This document shows, in pieces, positions 28,854 through 41,700 of a DNA stretch of 64,000 nucleotides. Numbering within the stretch: position 1 is the first letter of the stretch; each line of letters opens with the position of its first letter. The position numbers and the translations under genes are program-made. The stretch comes from Corticium candelabrum. Taxonomy: Eukaryota > Porifera > Homoscleromorpha > Homosclerophorida > Plakinidae. The stretch covers positions 828,501-892,500 of the forward strand of contig NC_085094.1 of NCBI RefSeq assembly GCF_963422355.1, written 5' to 3'. The notes beneath the pieces were generated by a model that was given only the letters and a program-made list of their open reading frames with translations, had not been told where the DNA came from and made no database searches.

Positions 28854-31800
28854 CTGTTATGGCTCCACAGACTGTTGCCAGTGTATTAAGAGATTTTTTG
28901 CTACAAAAACGTGAAACTTATCTACACTTCTCTACATGTACTATGAGTTACTTCATTCTATCAAACATGTACATTAGACTAGTAGAATTGTAAACACTAT
29001 TACAAAACAATACAAGTACATTGTACAACTAGACATCTTTTGGCTTAATTTCTGGGTGCGCTACACACCCTTATTCATTTGAAATCATCATTAAACATAC
29101 TAGAGCTCTTTCAGTTAATTAAAATTCTGTATCTAATTTCTTTCAATTAACTCTTAATCTAATTAACATTTTTATTGTACTTATAACAAAGCAAAGTCAT
29201 AGACAAAACACAAAAAATACATGTGGAACATCATGCTGTTTTTACATGACATTTATTTTACCGCAGACTGGTTCATTATCACTGCACTATATGCCAGCAT
29301 GCTAAAGCAACATCTGTTATTGGCTTTCCCCTACCAACACACCACTACAATAAACTTCAATACTCAACCTCCACATGATGAAACTGCAAAAAGAGTAAAA
29401 ACCACCCTGTATTGGAAATGACAGCTTAAGCCTCTTTTATGAATTCTCACCAAGAAATTACATCATAAATATATCCTCTGCTAACATCAAATTAGAATTA
29501 AGATGTCAAAGTCCAAAGATGTCAGCAAGTAGAAGTGTGTGAACATCATCACGACCCTGTGCACTAAAGTATATAAATATGTAAGAATGAAATTCAATGG
29601 CATCATATCCAATTCACTGAGAAGTCAATTTGTGCCGTTTACACAATGCACAGCAGATGACAAACCAAAAGTGGAGCCCCATTAAAAAGCGTTGCAGTTG
29701 TTGATCAAAGAATGTACGCATTCCACAGTTCATCAGAGTGCGGTAGCACTCTCTATGTAGGGATGCAACAATTATAAAATGGCCACCCATACAAAATTAT
29801 CCAAACGTGCTATCCAGATTTCTTATAACTCAGTAAAAAATCTCAGAGCCACATAATGCTCGACTGTCCGAATGGTAGCCAGACTACTAATGCTGACACT
29901 AGATGTCTCAGAAGCCGCATATCGGCAAGTAAAGAATGCAATCTATTTTTTCACATTCGCTTTTGTCAGCCAGGCTAGCACCTCACTTGAAGCAGCTACA
30001 ACGACGAGAGTCATACCAAACGATTCGCTCTTGTCCGAGGAATTGCACTGACCCAACAGCTAGAACTGTGCGAAGTCCACCCAGTATCATGTCAACTGCT
30101 GCTACATAATTGCCATGCTGTTCTGGTCACGCGTGTACATGATAGCTAGCCTACATGTAATTATATACCTATTATTAGCTGGTGAAAACTATCGTTTGGG
30201 ACCTTATAATTAATTGCCATGCCACTTCCAAAGTGTGCTTACAGTTGCGTGTAGTTGAACATTGAAATGTACAACTATGTTCAATGGGGTGCTGTCCATG
30301 AGCGTGTACTGTATGCTTCAACTGTAGAGATGAGTGGGTGTTGTTTATTGATGCAATCAATGTTGTTCCGTACATCCGCCAGCTGCTATGTAGCTAATCA
30401 AGTGTAAAGATGGGAGTTGTTTATTGATGCATCGGAGTTGTTTATTGGTGCAATCAATGTTGTTCCGATACCGCACTCTCTGATGCAACGATTTTAAAAT
30501 GGCCACCCATACAAAACTATCCAAACACATGCTATCCAGATTTCTTTAAAAAATAAAAAATTTTTGAGAAAATGATGGGCATGTAGGGATGGATATGTAC
30601 TTAATCATGCTCATCTCCTACATCACAATCTTTTTACCTAAATTAATTAAAACGCAGCAGTCGTGTGTGACACTCACAGTACTGGATTGTAATGTAGGAG
30701 ATGAGCATGATTAAGTACATACCCATCCCTACATACCCATCATTTTCTCAAAATGTTTTTCTATTATTATTTACCTACAAAGAATGACAGTTGCGCATGT
30801 AGCCTTGTATATCAAAGCATGCCCGATCCTTGTCAAAGTTACAGAATACTCACTTTTTCTCGCCACTGTAGTCTTCGTCAGCAGCAGTAAGTTTATAGAG
30901 CTCCTATTTTTCATTTCCAATGTTTCGAATGTAAAAAATGTTACTAATACGGTGTCATTCCTTGTATAAGTTAAAATGTAGCACAAACAAACAGACACAT
31001 AGACAGACAGAGGGGAATAGACAATGTTAAATTTTCAGTCCACTAGACTCATTAATGGTTTTTGGCTCCATAAGAAAGCTTTTTCATTCTAATTAGTGTG
31101 TAACTGTGTTTGTGTAAAACGTAGTTGTAGTTAAACTGTTTGATGGGACACCTATCATATATTGGCTTTTTAACTTAGCTTTTCCTGAACTAGTATGTAC
31201 TCTGCAGTAATAGTTCAATTTACAAAATTATTGACAAATAGACAAACAGAGCACTCGCTGTACCCCTTGTGCATACAGTACCACTTGTGTTGTGCACATT
31301 AGCATACCAAACTCATTCCTCACTTACGAGTCTGAACAAGAAATGCATTATTCAACCCTGGATGACCAACATCATGGACAGCAGAAGCAAACAAAAGACT
31401 AAGAATCTCTAAAGATGAGAACAAACCCTGCCAAACAATCTAGTCACCATAACTACTCATAGTTCAGTTTCACGACCAGCTTACCTCTAGCCCTGGAGCT
31501 TGCAACAGATAATGAGCTGCTTGCACAACGTCTGCAGCATGTGTCTTATTATGATATGAATTATTGGGATAGTTTGCCTACACATAAAAATTGAATACGA
31601 CATGTAAGTTGGCACTCATTCTGGATATCTCCAATGCATGTCCCCTATTAATTAATTGACAAAAGTAACCAGTCAAAGATATTTACGGTAACGTTCTTCC
31701 CAACTACAACAAAGACATACAAAGCTTGCTATGGAAACCCAATTTAGAGCCTACATCTAATGATTAGCATATTCAGGATTACAGTACCTACACTATTTCT

Positions 31801-34800
31801 TGATTTCATAGAAATAATATACAATTCTAGAAACATAACAAATAATGTTAGTGGTACCCAAAACAACAGAAACATAAATCTTTCCTGTCTTGGAGAATTC
31901 TCCCAAAATTTTTAGATCATCAGAGTCCATTTGTTTAAATAAACATAAGTGCCAAATTACACAAGCAGTTTGGAGCATGTTGTAAAATGTGGAAACAATG
32001 TTTAGTATTTACTACAATTCTTAAACACTGATTATGAAGTCAAATGACCAGTTTTCTGGTGTTTCTTAGTAGTTCATAATATGTGATGTTGAAGTTTGAG
32101 ATAGTACAGTAAAGTGCCATTTATTTATCTCAATTCCCACCTATAAACACACCTGTTACACAAACAGCTCATGACGGCCAGCTGTTCATCATGTGGTAAA
32201 AAGTCAGTGGTACAAAATCATATCACAATCTCTAAACCATAGTTGAGATAGAACACAGTGTATCGTTCATCAGACACCAGCGATGAAGCTGACGTTTTAT
32301 GAGTAAAAGCGATGAATGGTCTTGAAAGCAATGTTTCTTTCAGAGGCTTTTGGTAGCTGTGCCATCTTTAGAGACCTGCAAGCTTCATCCCAAGAAGGTA
32401 AACTGTCTAGGTAATTGTGCTATGCTTGCGATGCTCTCAGGCGCCCGTCAAGGCGATTTAATAAGAATTGGTAGATCATCCCGGATGATTGCCTTTGCAA
32501 TGACATTGACGATACGTTGCTTTGGTAGAGCAAAGGGATGCAATCAAGTGTCTCTGAAGTTTCTCTAATTGTCACTTTCAGCTAAAGATGAGGAATGGCA
32601 GCATGTAACAATGGCAGGATCTGACACAGACTGCGTTTTGCTGTCGGAAAGCGACTCTTCATGTCAATAACGTTCATAAACCTTCCATTTCCTTCAGGTG
32701 GACCAAGACAACAAGACCAGCTTGTGTGAGAACGCAATTATACATACATCTGCTTCATGAATCCAGAATGTCAGGATTTCCCCATAATCGTTGTTTGTCA
32801 ATGTCATCTCGGTAGTCGACGCTTGTGGAAAGTCCACCATTGCAAGCGTAGAAACGAGTAAGGACTGCCACATAAAATGGTGGAAGCTTCCCTAATGGAA
32901 TGCGCATGCCTCAAGAATATCCTGCCAACAACTGAAAGAAGAGGCCGCTTTATTGTACCATAATTCAGCAAAGATCTTCCATTTAGGACAGTCGCAACTT
33001 GCAGATGCTGTAACCAGACATTTTAAAGGCTCGCAAGTTTTAGCTCAAAACGTAGTGTGCACAGACCTCCTCACCTTACTGGTAACGTACATACGTTTCT
33101 CTTCACCCACTCACATCTTCCGTTTCCTAACGAACAACCTTGTCTGCCGACTTCCGATATGAAAACTGCCGTAGAAGGTACGATATGAGAACTGCCGTAG
33201 GAGGTACGACACGAGACACTTTCCATAGTTTTTAATGACACAAAACATTTTACAACCTTTACCCGTCCTGCAAAAGATAATTCTCTTGCGGACCAGCATC
33301 GCAGTACTTGCAAACTTGTCACATGCATCCCGCCACTTATCATGAAGAGTCACAAACGAACTGCCTAACGATAAGCCAAGAACTCTTAATTTTGGATGCC
33401 ACACGATCTCTAACGGCTGATCTTCTCTGCCTTTCCAAACACCCAAACACCTTTCCATTAGCTATGACTGAAGAATTTAGGGGAGTTTCTGTGAACTGGT
33501 GTGGGGACCATTGGCAAATGAGGATCAGTGCTTTCCTGATGGTCATTGATATCTACTGGGCATGCTGTTTAGAGCTGGCGAAATCTCCATAGTGCACGCA
33601 ATCAATAATCAATATGCCAGTTACTGGCGCCACATGGATTACACGGAACATGTACCTCTCTGGGACTTAGCTGCCGGATTGGTGGGCGGGTGCCCAGTTG
33701 AGGGTAATAACCCCACTTATCCTACTTAAAAGATGCTGATGACATAATAACAAGCCACTATAAGTTATTAACCTAGTGGTTAGAGTTCTGGTTCTCTGAC
33801 TATGATGGCCTGAGTTCAATCAAGGGTGGCAACAGCACTACAACAGCAATATAATGAAATGAGTCTGTTGGGTCTTTCTCACTGTTTATCTGACTATGAC
33901 ATGGACAAGCTTTTTGACTTTAATGTACAGATCCAAGTCCACTAATGTTTAAAGTATTTCACTGTGAAGGACTGGTTCATCATAGAAGTTTAGGATGTGT
34001 ACAAGTAGAGGATCTGTAACAATAAAATAATCTGACTATGTCTGTGAGAGTAGACAATGGCACTGTGCCACAAAGACCAAAATGTTCTAATAAGAGTCCT
34101 ACTGTTGCATGCAAAGTAACACAAGGTAGTACAGTATTAGTAACAAAGGAATCTACTTCGTCTGTCAAAGTATCAGAACCACTGATTCAACTCATCATAA
34201 GCACCACTAAAATGCTCTCAAACGTGAAACAACTTGCCATCAATGCCACAGCTGAGGAAATCATTGAAAATCTCTACGGACACTTGAAACATACTCTTGA
34301 ACTGGCTAAATAAAAAGGTGCTTCAACATGGCTAACAGCTTTACCCACAGAAGAGCACAACGTTCTTTCTTGCAAAATCAGAATTTCATGATGCCATTTC
34401 ATTTGTCTGCTACATGGTTGGAGACTGCCATCCTTACCTGATCTATGTGCATGTGGAGACCGCTTCTCTGTTGATCACTCGTTATCTTGTCTTACTGGTG
34501 AGTTCTGGGCAATTGGCAACATGTTCAACAAAGTTTGTCATAACGTGAAAACAGAACCCACCCTATAACATTTGACAGAACAAACGCTACCTCAACAGAG
34601 TAACACAACTGATGATTAAGCCAGATTAGACATCTCTGCAACTCTGTATGTGGCTTCTGGGGTGGCAATTTCAGAATACTTGATTTCAAAAACTTACCTC
34701 GATATTCATGTCTATAATCCCCATGTTACATTGTACAGAACATCTACAATGTCTTTGCTACATAAAACAAGAGCTAAAAAACAATAAGAAGCACGTATCA

Positions 34801-35674
34801 GAAGAGTCAAATACACATCTTTCACACCTCTGATACTCTTGTGCTGGCAGTACCAAGAAACTAACTTACACATTTTTGAAGAGACTTTGGTTTCTCATTT
34901 TTTGAAAAGATGATATGGCATACAATACAACATGTTGGATAAGATGCCACCTAAGCTTCAAACTAATTCATTCAGCTATATGTGTCTCAGGATATGCTGG
35001 CAGAGAACTCAGAGAGGGAACACTGCCAACAACCTACTCATATATTCAGCTACGAGCAGACTAGTTCACTGACATGTTGTTTTCGTAATGCTCTATTTTA
35101 CTGCTGTGATAGTTGCTTTAGTAGTTTATATAGCTAGATGTAGCACAATGTATTCAAATAAACTCCATGGTTTGAGAAATAATAATTATACTAACAATAA
35201 AGAGACATGCTCACAAATTGATGAAGTACAGCAACTTGCGAATGGAGGTAAGCTGCATGAGGCAGTGTTGAACACAGGTTGTTCCAGTAGTGTTGGGAGC
35301 ACTAGGTGAAGTGCATGCAGTTATTGCATAGCAGTTGGACATCGTTCCGGTGTAGCAGCAGATTTGTTCTGGCCGCGGATTTGTTCCTGAGAGCAACTTG
35401 CACAAGCGTAATATCATTGAAGACGACATGCGCATGCACAAGTAAGTCGGCGTTCTAATGTTGTAACACACGCACTTTAAATAATAACGTGAGTTACTAT
35501 TTTACTGCCTAGGCCAACTGCGCTGTCTTGTTTCGCGGCAAGCACACCTCTAGTCCTCACTTAGTTGGAGGTACGAGTATTTGAGTTTATTCTTGCTTTA
35601 GCAAATTGTCATTTCCTGTGTCACGTCGCAAACATCCGGGGTCCTAAACTTGCTAGTAGATACATGTGCGTGCG

Positions 35675-35716
<42 letters not shown>

Positions 35717-35727
35717 TGCACACGCAT

Positions 35728-35787
<60 letters not shown>

Positions 35788-38700
35788 TACATCAAGTTTC
35801 AACCTACTGATTTACAAAGCCTCGCTGACACATCTGTATATCGCAATTGTCTAATACAATTTACATGCAAGTTTGCCTCCGTTTCTAGCAAATGCAACTG
35901 CTAAACAGTAATCCACGTATCACCAGAAAGTAACGAAACAGAGCACAGCATTGCTGCATTATTGGCTAGGACTACAAAAGGTTTAACCAAAAAGTGACCA
36001 AATAATGTTCCTTGGAACAAATCCACAACACATCTTACCCCGAACCAAATCCACAGTGCATCTTACCCCGGAACAACTCCGTGGCCGGAATAAAATCTGC
36101 TGCTACACCGGGTCATCACAATCTGCAGCACTTGAAAACAGCGCTTCTTAGAGCCACCCAAATCAAAGCCACTCATACTTTCACTTGCAAAACAATGGCC
36201 AATTACCGCCAACTCAAAAAACCATAATCTGAAAACCACAAACTATATCCAAAACAATGTTCACAAACAACTACTAGTATTTACAAGCCCACTAGCTGAC
36301 TGAATTGCTTCAAATGAAACCCAAACTGTATTTTAAGACATACATATACACCTTTCAATATAACCTTCAAATCAGAAAATAGTGTATGTTCTTGCTCTAA
36401 AACATTTACAACATTTTACTCACCTCTACAACAGCAAAGTAGTTGATAGCAGTCCGTTCGCTGATTTTACATAATTGGAATAAGTTTCTACTCTACACAA
36501 ACAAACAGAATCAGAGTAACATAATCACATCTCAAATCATAAGTTTACTGTCTAACCATGTGTCAACCTCTATCCTTTATGTATGTGAAGACACTAAATG
36601 ACAGCAAACATGGAGTACTGTTATTTCTATATGATAGTTCTAAATACCAGAAAAATAATTCTAGATTTTACAAAGCAAGGTCTCAATGCGAAAATCGCAC
36701 TGTAATGTGCTTCTGGTTTGTTGCATCCGGTTTTAAGCAGCAGATTCAAGGAGTGTACATATTATATAAACCTGAGAACGTATGTTGCGTTACTGCAAAA
36801 CGTATTGATGACTAGCTCAGGCAGTGAACGCAACAAGCAAGCGGCCAGCAGGTGATCTCACGAAAGCTTTGCACGATCGTACTCTTCACAAGGTACGATC
36901 AGTAGCAGGCAAAACATTATTGTATATGGTTACGTCAGCCTCCAGAAACCTCATAGCACGACGGTTTGAAATAGTCTGTGTGCATAGAACCCTCAGTATC
37001 ATATGGAGTAGATTCTGGTGATGTGGAGAATGCTTTGGCAGATGACGAAACTGAAGCTCCAAAATAAATAGGTGGAGCTGTCTAACTTTGAGCCTGTTGC
37101 TAGTGAGACACCATCGCCAGTAGCACCTGAAGACGAGCAAAACAAACGACTACTTGATTTATCGTGGTATTAAATAGGTTTAGGCTGACACTAGTATTAA
37201 AAGTGATGTAGTGGAATTTTGTTTAGATATAGTTGTGGTTGCTGTACATATGACCTGTGGTTGCTGTACATATGACCTCTGGTCGTCAGTGTGGGTGTTT
37301 CCAGGACATACTTGAAGTAATTGACAAAATAGGGGAACTTGATGAGCCGGTTGCTTGCATTACTGAACACTCAGGATTCTCTGGCGTCTGCCTAGATATG
37401 TAGGTTCAGCAGACTGCACAATACCAATATCAGCAGGACTATGGTATTACATGAAACTGATCTTCGTCCAATTCATGAGAAACAATTATAATTATAACAA
37501 CAATACTGATTTCAACAATGGATTTCTGTGCTGCACAAGAGATACAGATATACTTCTTACCATTAATTAGCAAGATAATGTAAACTGGCTGTCATGCCTC
37601 TTGTCTGCAGTTAGAAGATTGCAGGGTTCTTGCTAGAGATTTTTTGGGAGTGTGACAAGATGGGCAGGTCAACGACGCATGCAGTCTGCTCTCTAGAGTT
37701 GCACAGTCCAAGTCAGACATGCACACCTGAGCCAATCTCAAGTGACTCTGTGAGATATTTTGCATCATAGCTTTTGCGTCTAACACTCGTTCAAGTGCCC
37801 TGGCAAGGAAATCAACTTCCATAACCCCTTTAGCGATGTTCATGGGTTGCGCAAGCGCAAGTTCCATGGACAAAACTACAGATAGTCTGTCTAGTCAGAC
37901 GTTGATTGACGTAGACCTCTGTTTGTGATTTGCAAGAATCCATGACTAGTCCAGAGTAGATTCTAGATGCTACACTTCTCGGACAAGAGGTGTGCTTTCC
38001 ATGTCATGGGAAGGGCATCCGGGACTACTATCCATGACAGCGCATCCGAGACTGCAATCAACACCAGTACGTGTACACGTAACGTCTGGAGCAAGACTAT
38101 TATCCCGCATTCTTTTGTAAGAGCCTAGATTTGTGGCTAATGTCACCTTTACTAAGGAATATAGTATTGTGTTTCAGTAGTATGGAATTCTCATACTTTC
38201 CTTATCTATCAAACTTTGGACTCCTATCTACTGTTTCTGAACGTGGTGCACTCTTACTGGAGCGTGGCACTGCGCCACGCTGTAGTAAGAACCCTGAGAC
38301 TGTGTACCACCTTAGAAATTGTTCAGTGGCTCAGTTATAGTCAATTTAATTCATCACTCTATGTACACTTCTTTAAAGTCTAAATATATACAACCTACTC
38401 TCTTTATTTCACATTTTCTTGTATGCCAATCTCTTCTTTCTCGGTGTTTTCAACTGTTCAATCCTCGCACTGTCTCAATCAGTATGCATGGCATTCGGTC
38501 TCTTTTCAGTGCCCAGTAGCCTAAACCAAATCACTAGTATAATCCTGGGTCATCTTCAAAGCAGTCTGCTTCAAATGATGACTACACAAGAAGGAAGAAT
38601 CACTTGGGCCTTCTCAGCAATATCTCCTTTGTCTGACCACTCTAACCGTAGCACAAGCCCATTGCCTTGTGCATTCCCTAATGCACTTTGTGCTAACACG

Positions 38701-41700
38701 ACATCCGTTCTCAACTCTAATTCATACGTACATGCCACAAATCTGCTGCTCAAAACCCCCAGCATATTACAGAACAGTTTTCTTACAGAAACCTTGATTC
38801 TAAAAATTTAAAATTATTTTTCTGGATATGTTCACCTTTAAACTATCACATAAAGGTTTGAAATAATTTTTGATTTTTTTTGCGTGTCAGTGGCCCTTTA
38901 ATGCACATCAACACCAGCACCTTTTAGAGACATTTGCAGATCTTTTGACGACACTAAAAAGAACATCTGCGACTTAGCAGACTTTTTCAAATGTTCCTGT
39001 CCACTTGGCACTGAACAATTTGTTTCTAAAAATGATCCGAGACATTCATTCATTCAAGGCCTTCATGATTAGACAACTGGAACAACACATGCTGCAAGTA
39101 CATGTTTACATAATCATTCTCTTTATGTACGACATATGACTTTTTCACCATTGATATTGTGGGCAAACTGTCAACAATGCTAAAACCTGCACATAAAGCT
39201 GCTTTTCCTTGAATATATTTGATTTTGTTGTTTTGTTTGAGGACAATTCATTGCAATTGATAAGACTTGTTTGAAACAATATGGTAACTCATATGAAAAT
39301 CAAAGCTATAATACCGTATAAGATGAAATATTGGCAGGAAATGTATTTTGGCGGATTTTTCAGTGATCACCACTATAAAATCTGCCATTATCAATTTGGC
39401 CACCGGGATATGATGACGTCATCACCCACATGGATCAAGCATCATATGGCGATTTGGTGGTACGTCACATGGATGAGGCCACAAGATGGTAGGTAATCCC
39501 TGCTTGCCGTCTGTTGTGCCTATGAATGAGGCCGCGAGGCTGTGGATGAAGCTGGACTGTCACATTCATGCAGGTCCCGTTCTTTACACTGAAACAGCAG
39601 TTCTTCATCACTCTAAACAGCAGTTGGAGACCAGCAAGTTAGGGAAATGTGAGCCATAAATGCAGCTGTCAATCATAAACCCCTCCATGACCACTTATGG
39701 CAAGACCTATATCAGTTATCAAACAACGATGTCCAACCGCCAAAATAAAATCCGCCAATATGCTTTGTCCATCAGTTTCTTAGCAAAACGCCAATATAAA
39801 TTCCCACCAATGTTTCATCTTATACGGTTGGAAATCCCTTGAGCTCCATGGAGTCTCCTATAACTATAAAAGAAAGCCATCTGTTTGTCTGTCTGTCAAT
39901 GCAAAACAGCAAGATCGGTTGGCAGATTGGTCTGAAAATTCTACCGACGGGGTAACTTTGACAAAGAACAACATGGGATATATGGTTTTGACATCTGACT
40001 CGATTAGGTCCCCTACTGAGGCTAGCCTCCACTTTTGTGCAAATTTCTCTACAACAGCGCATCGTATCTCCACCAAATTTTAATGCCCATTTGTGACCTC
40101 GGCCAGTACGCACAAAGCGTGTCTTTTATTACCGGTGGCGTCAATAAGAGCAAGATATCTTTTTGACTATATCCAGGTCTTTGAAAATACGCCTACCTTT
40201 GTTTGCCTGTGTACACAAGTCGAATAGTTGCCACGTTCGCTACACTTGTTTCCTACAACAAGAGCAACGTCTTCAAACTAACAACGTTCAACGAGACTGC
40301 AAGATAAGGTGTGACTTTGTTATATATACGGAGAACCGATTATCCGGGTGAGTACGCGACTGCACAAGACTTCCAAGTTTCTTGTGCTTGGATATATAAC
40401 TTTGAACAAAAACCTCGCTGCTAATTTCTCAAAATGGGACACTTGAATATATTTTCATTTTTCTTCACCAAAATATTAGCACCTTCCAGTTCATTGAAAC
40501 GTGCGCCCACACATCCCATGTAGACTTTAGGTATACATGTCGTTGTCCTTAGTAATGCTTGCAGTAATCAAAGATTTCTTGCCAATTGAAGCCACTCTTC
40601 TAGCGCTTGTGTTTCTCTCCAAATTTTGATTGCAACACTCTCAGTTTCATTTTTAGTTAACTTCAATGGGATCGATATTCACTAACACTCAATAATCTAA
40701 TCAGCCCTGGCAAGAACGAGCTACTCAGCTAGTCCTAACTATTCCTTTAATGAAGAGCTCCAAAACCCGTGTTTCCTGCAGTTTACTCACATACTTATGA
40801 GCACCAATGTATATTGCTAGTAATTTAGCATAAATAGACAAAAATTTCATGTACAAACTTGGACAAAATTATAGGGACACTCTGCTCTGGGTATGTAGTA
40901 ACACAATAATTAGGTGACAATTTACCAATTAGCAACATTCCTAAGAAATTATTAGTTACCTTGTTGATTGTTGGGTTTCTTGAGAACACTGTAAACTCTA
41001 AATAGTTTCCTTCACGTTTTGCATTGTGGAAAACAAAGATCTAAAAGTGTATGACGTCATGACTGAGTAAGCATCGTAGGTTAGACTCTTCCTGATTTTG
41101 TTTAGTGGCTTTTAAAAAAGCCGGTTTTAACAACACAAAGAAATATTGAAGCCCTTCAGCAGTTTCTCAGTATCGAGTATTCCCACCTCTCACCCTCCTG
41201 GCTGTATCTAGATGTCGCAAAACACTTTCTGCCAAGTTCCGGACACGTGGGGCTGGAATCTGCTGCCACGCCTCTTGTAAAGCGTTCCAGATACAGTTCT
41301 TGGTTGGCATCGATTGGCAGCAGTTTGATTTCATGCCACAAGTTCTCAATCAGATTGGCATCAGGCAATTTTGGCAACAAGCTAACAGTGTGACGTCATG
41401 CTGGCGTAGCCATTGTCTTGTTGATCAAGACAAGTGAATTGGCGCATTGTCCTGCTGGAGATAAAGTTATCTCCTATCAATGCCGCTGCATTTGTAAGCA
41501 TGTGCTCCTTAAAACCTGTTGGTACTACATGCTGTCCAAACAACCTTCCAGTTTCACCAAGGACCCCACACCATGCCAACACATCGATCCCCACACCATC
41601 ACACACTAGCTGTGTGATGGGCTGTATGATCACAGCATTTAGGGAGAAATTCTTCTCCTTTTTGACACCAAAGATACAGAGCACCATCATTTCCTATGCT

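Noticed and set aside
34038..34313. 91-codon frame as a novel gene
   Set aside because: No recognisable domain, no conserved neighbours and no splice partners in frame; length is not exceptional for this amount of intron sequence.
35565..35904. His/Thr and Cys/Val repeat frames over CA/GT runs
   Set aside because: Pure microsatellite translations, also seen at 19993-20367 and 53754-53954.
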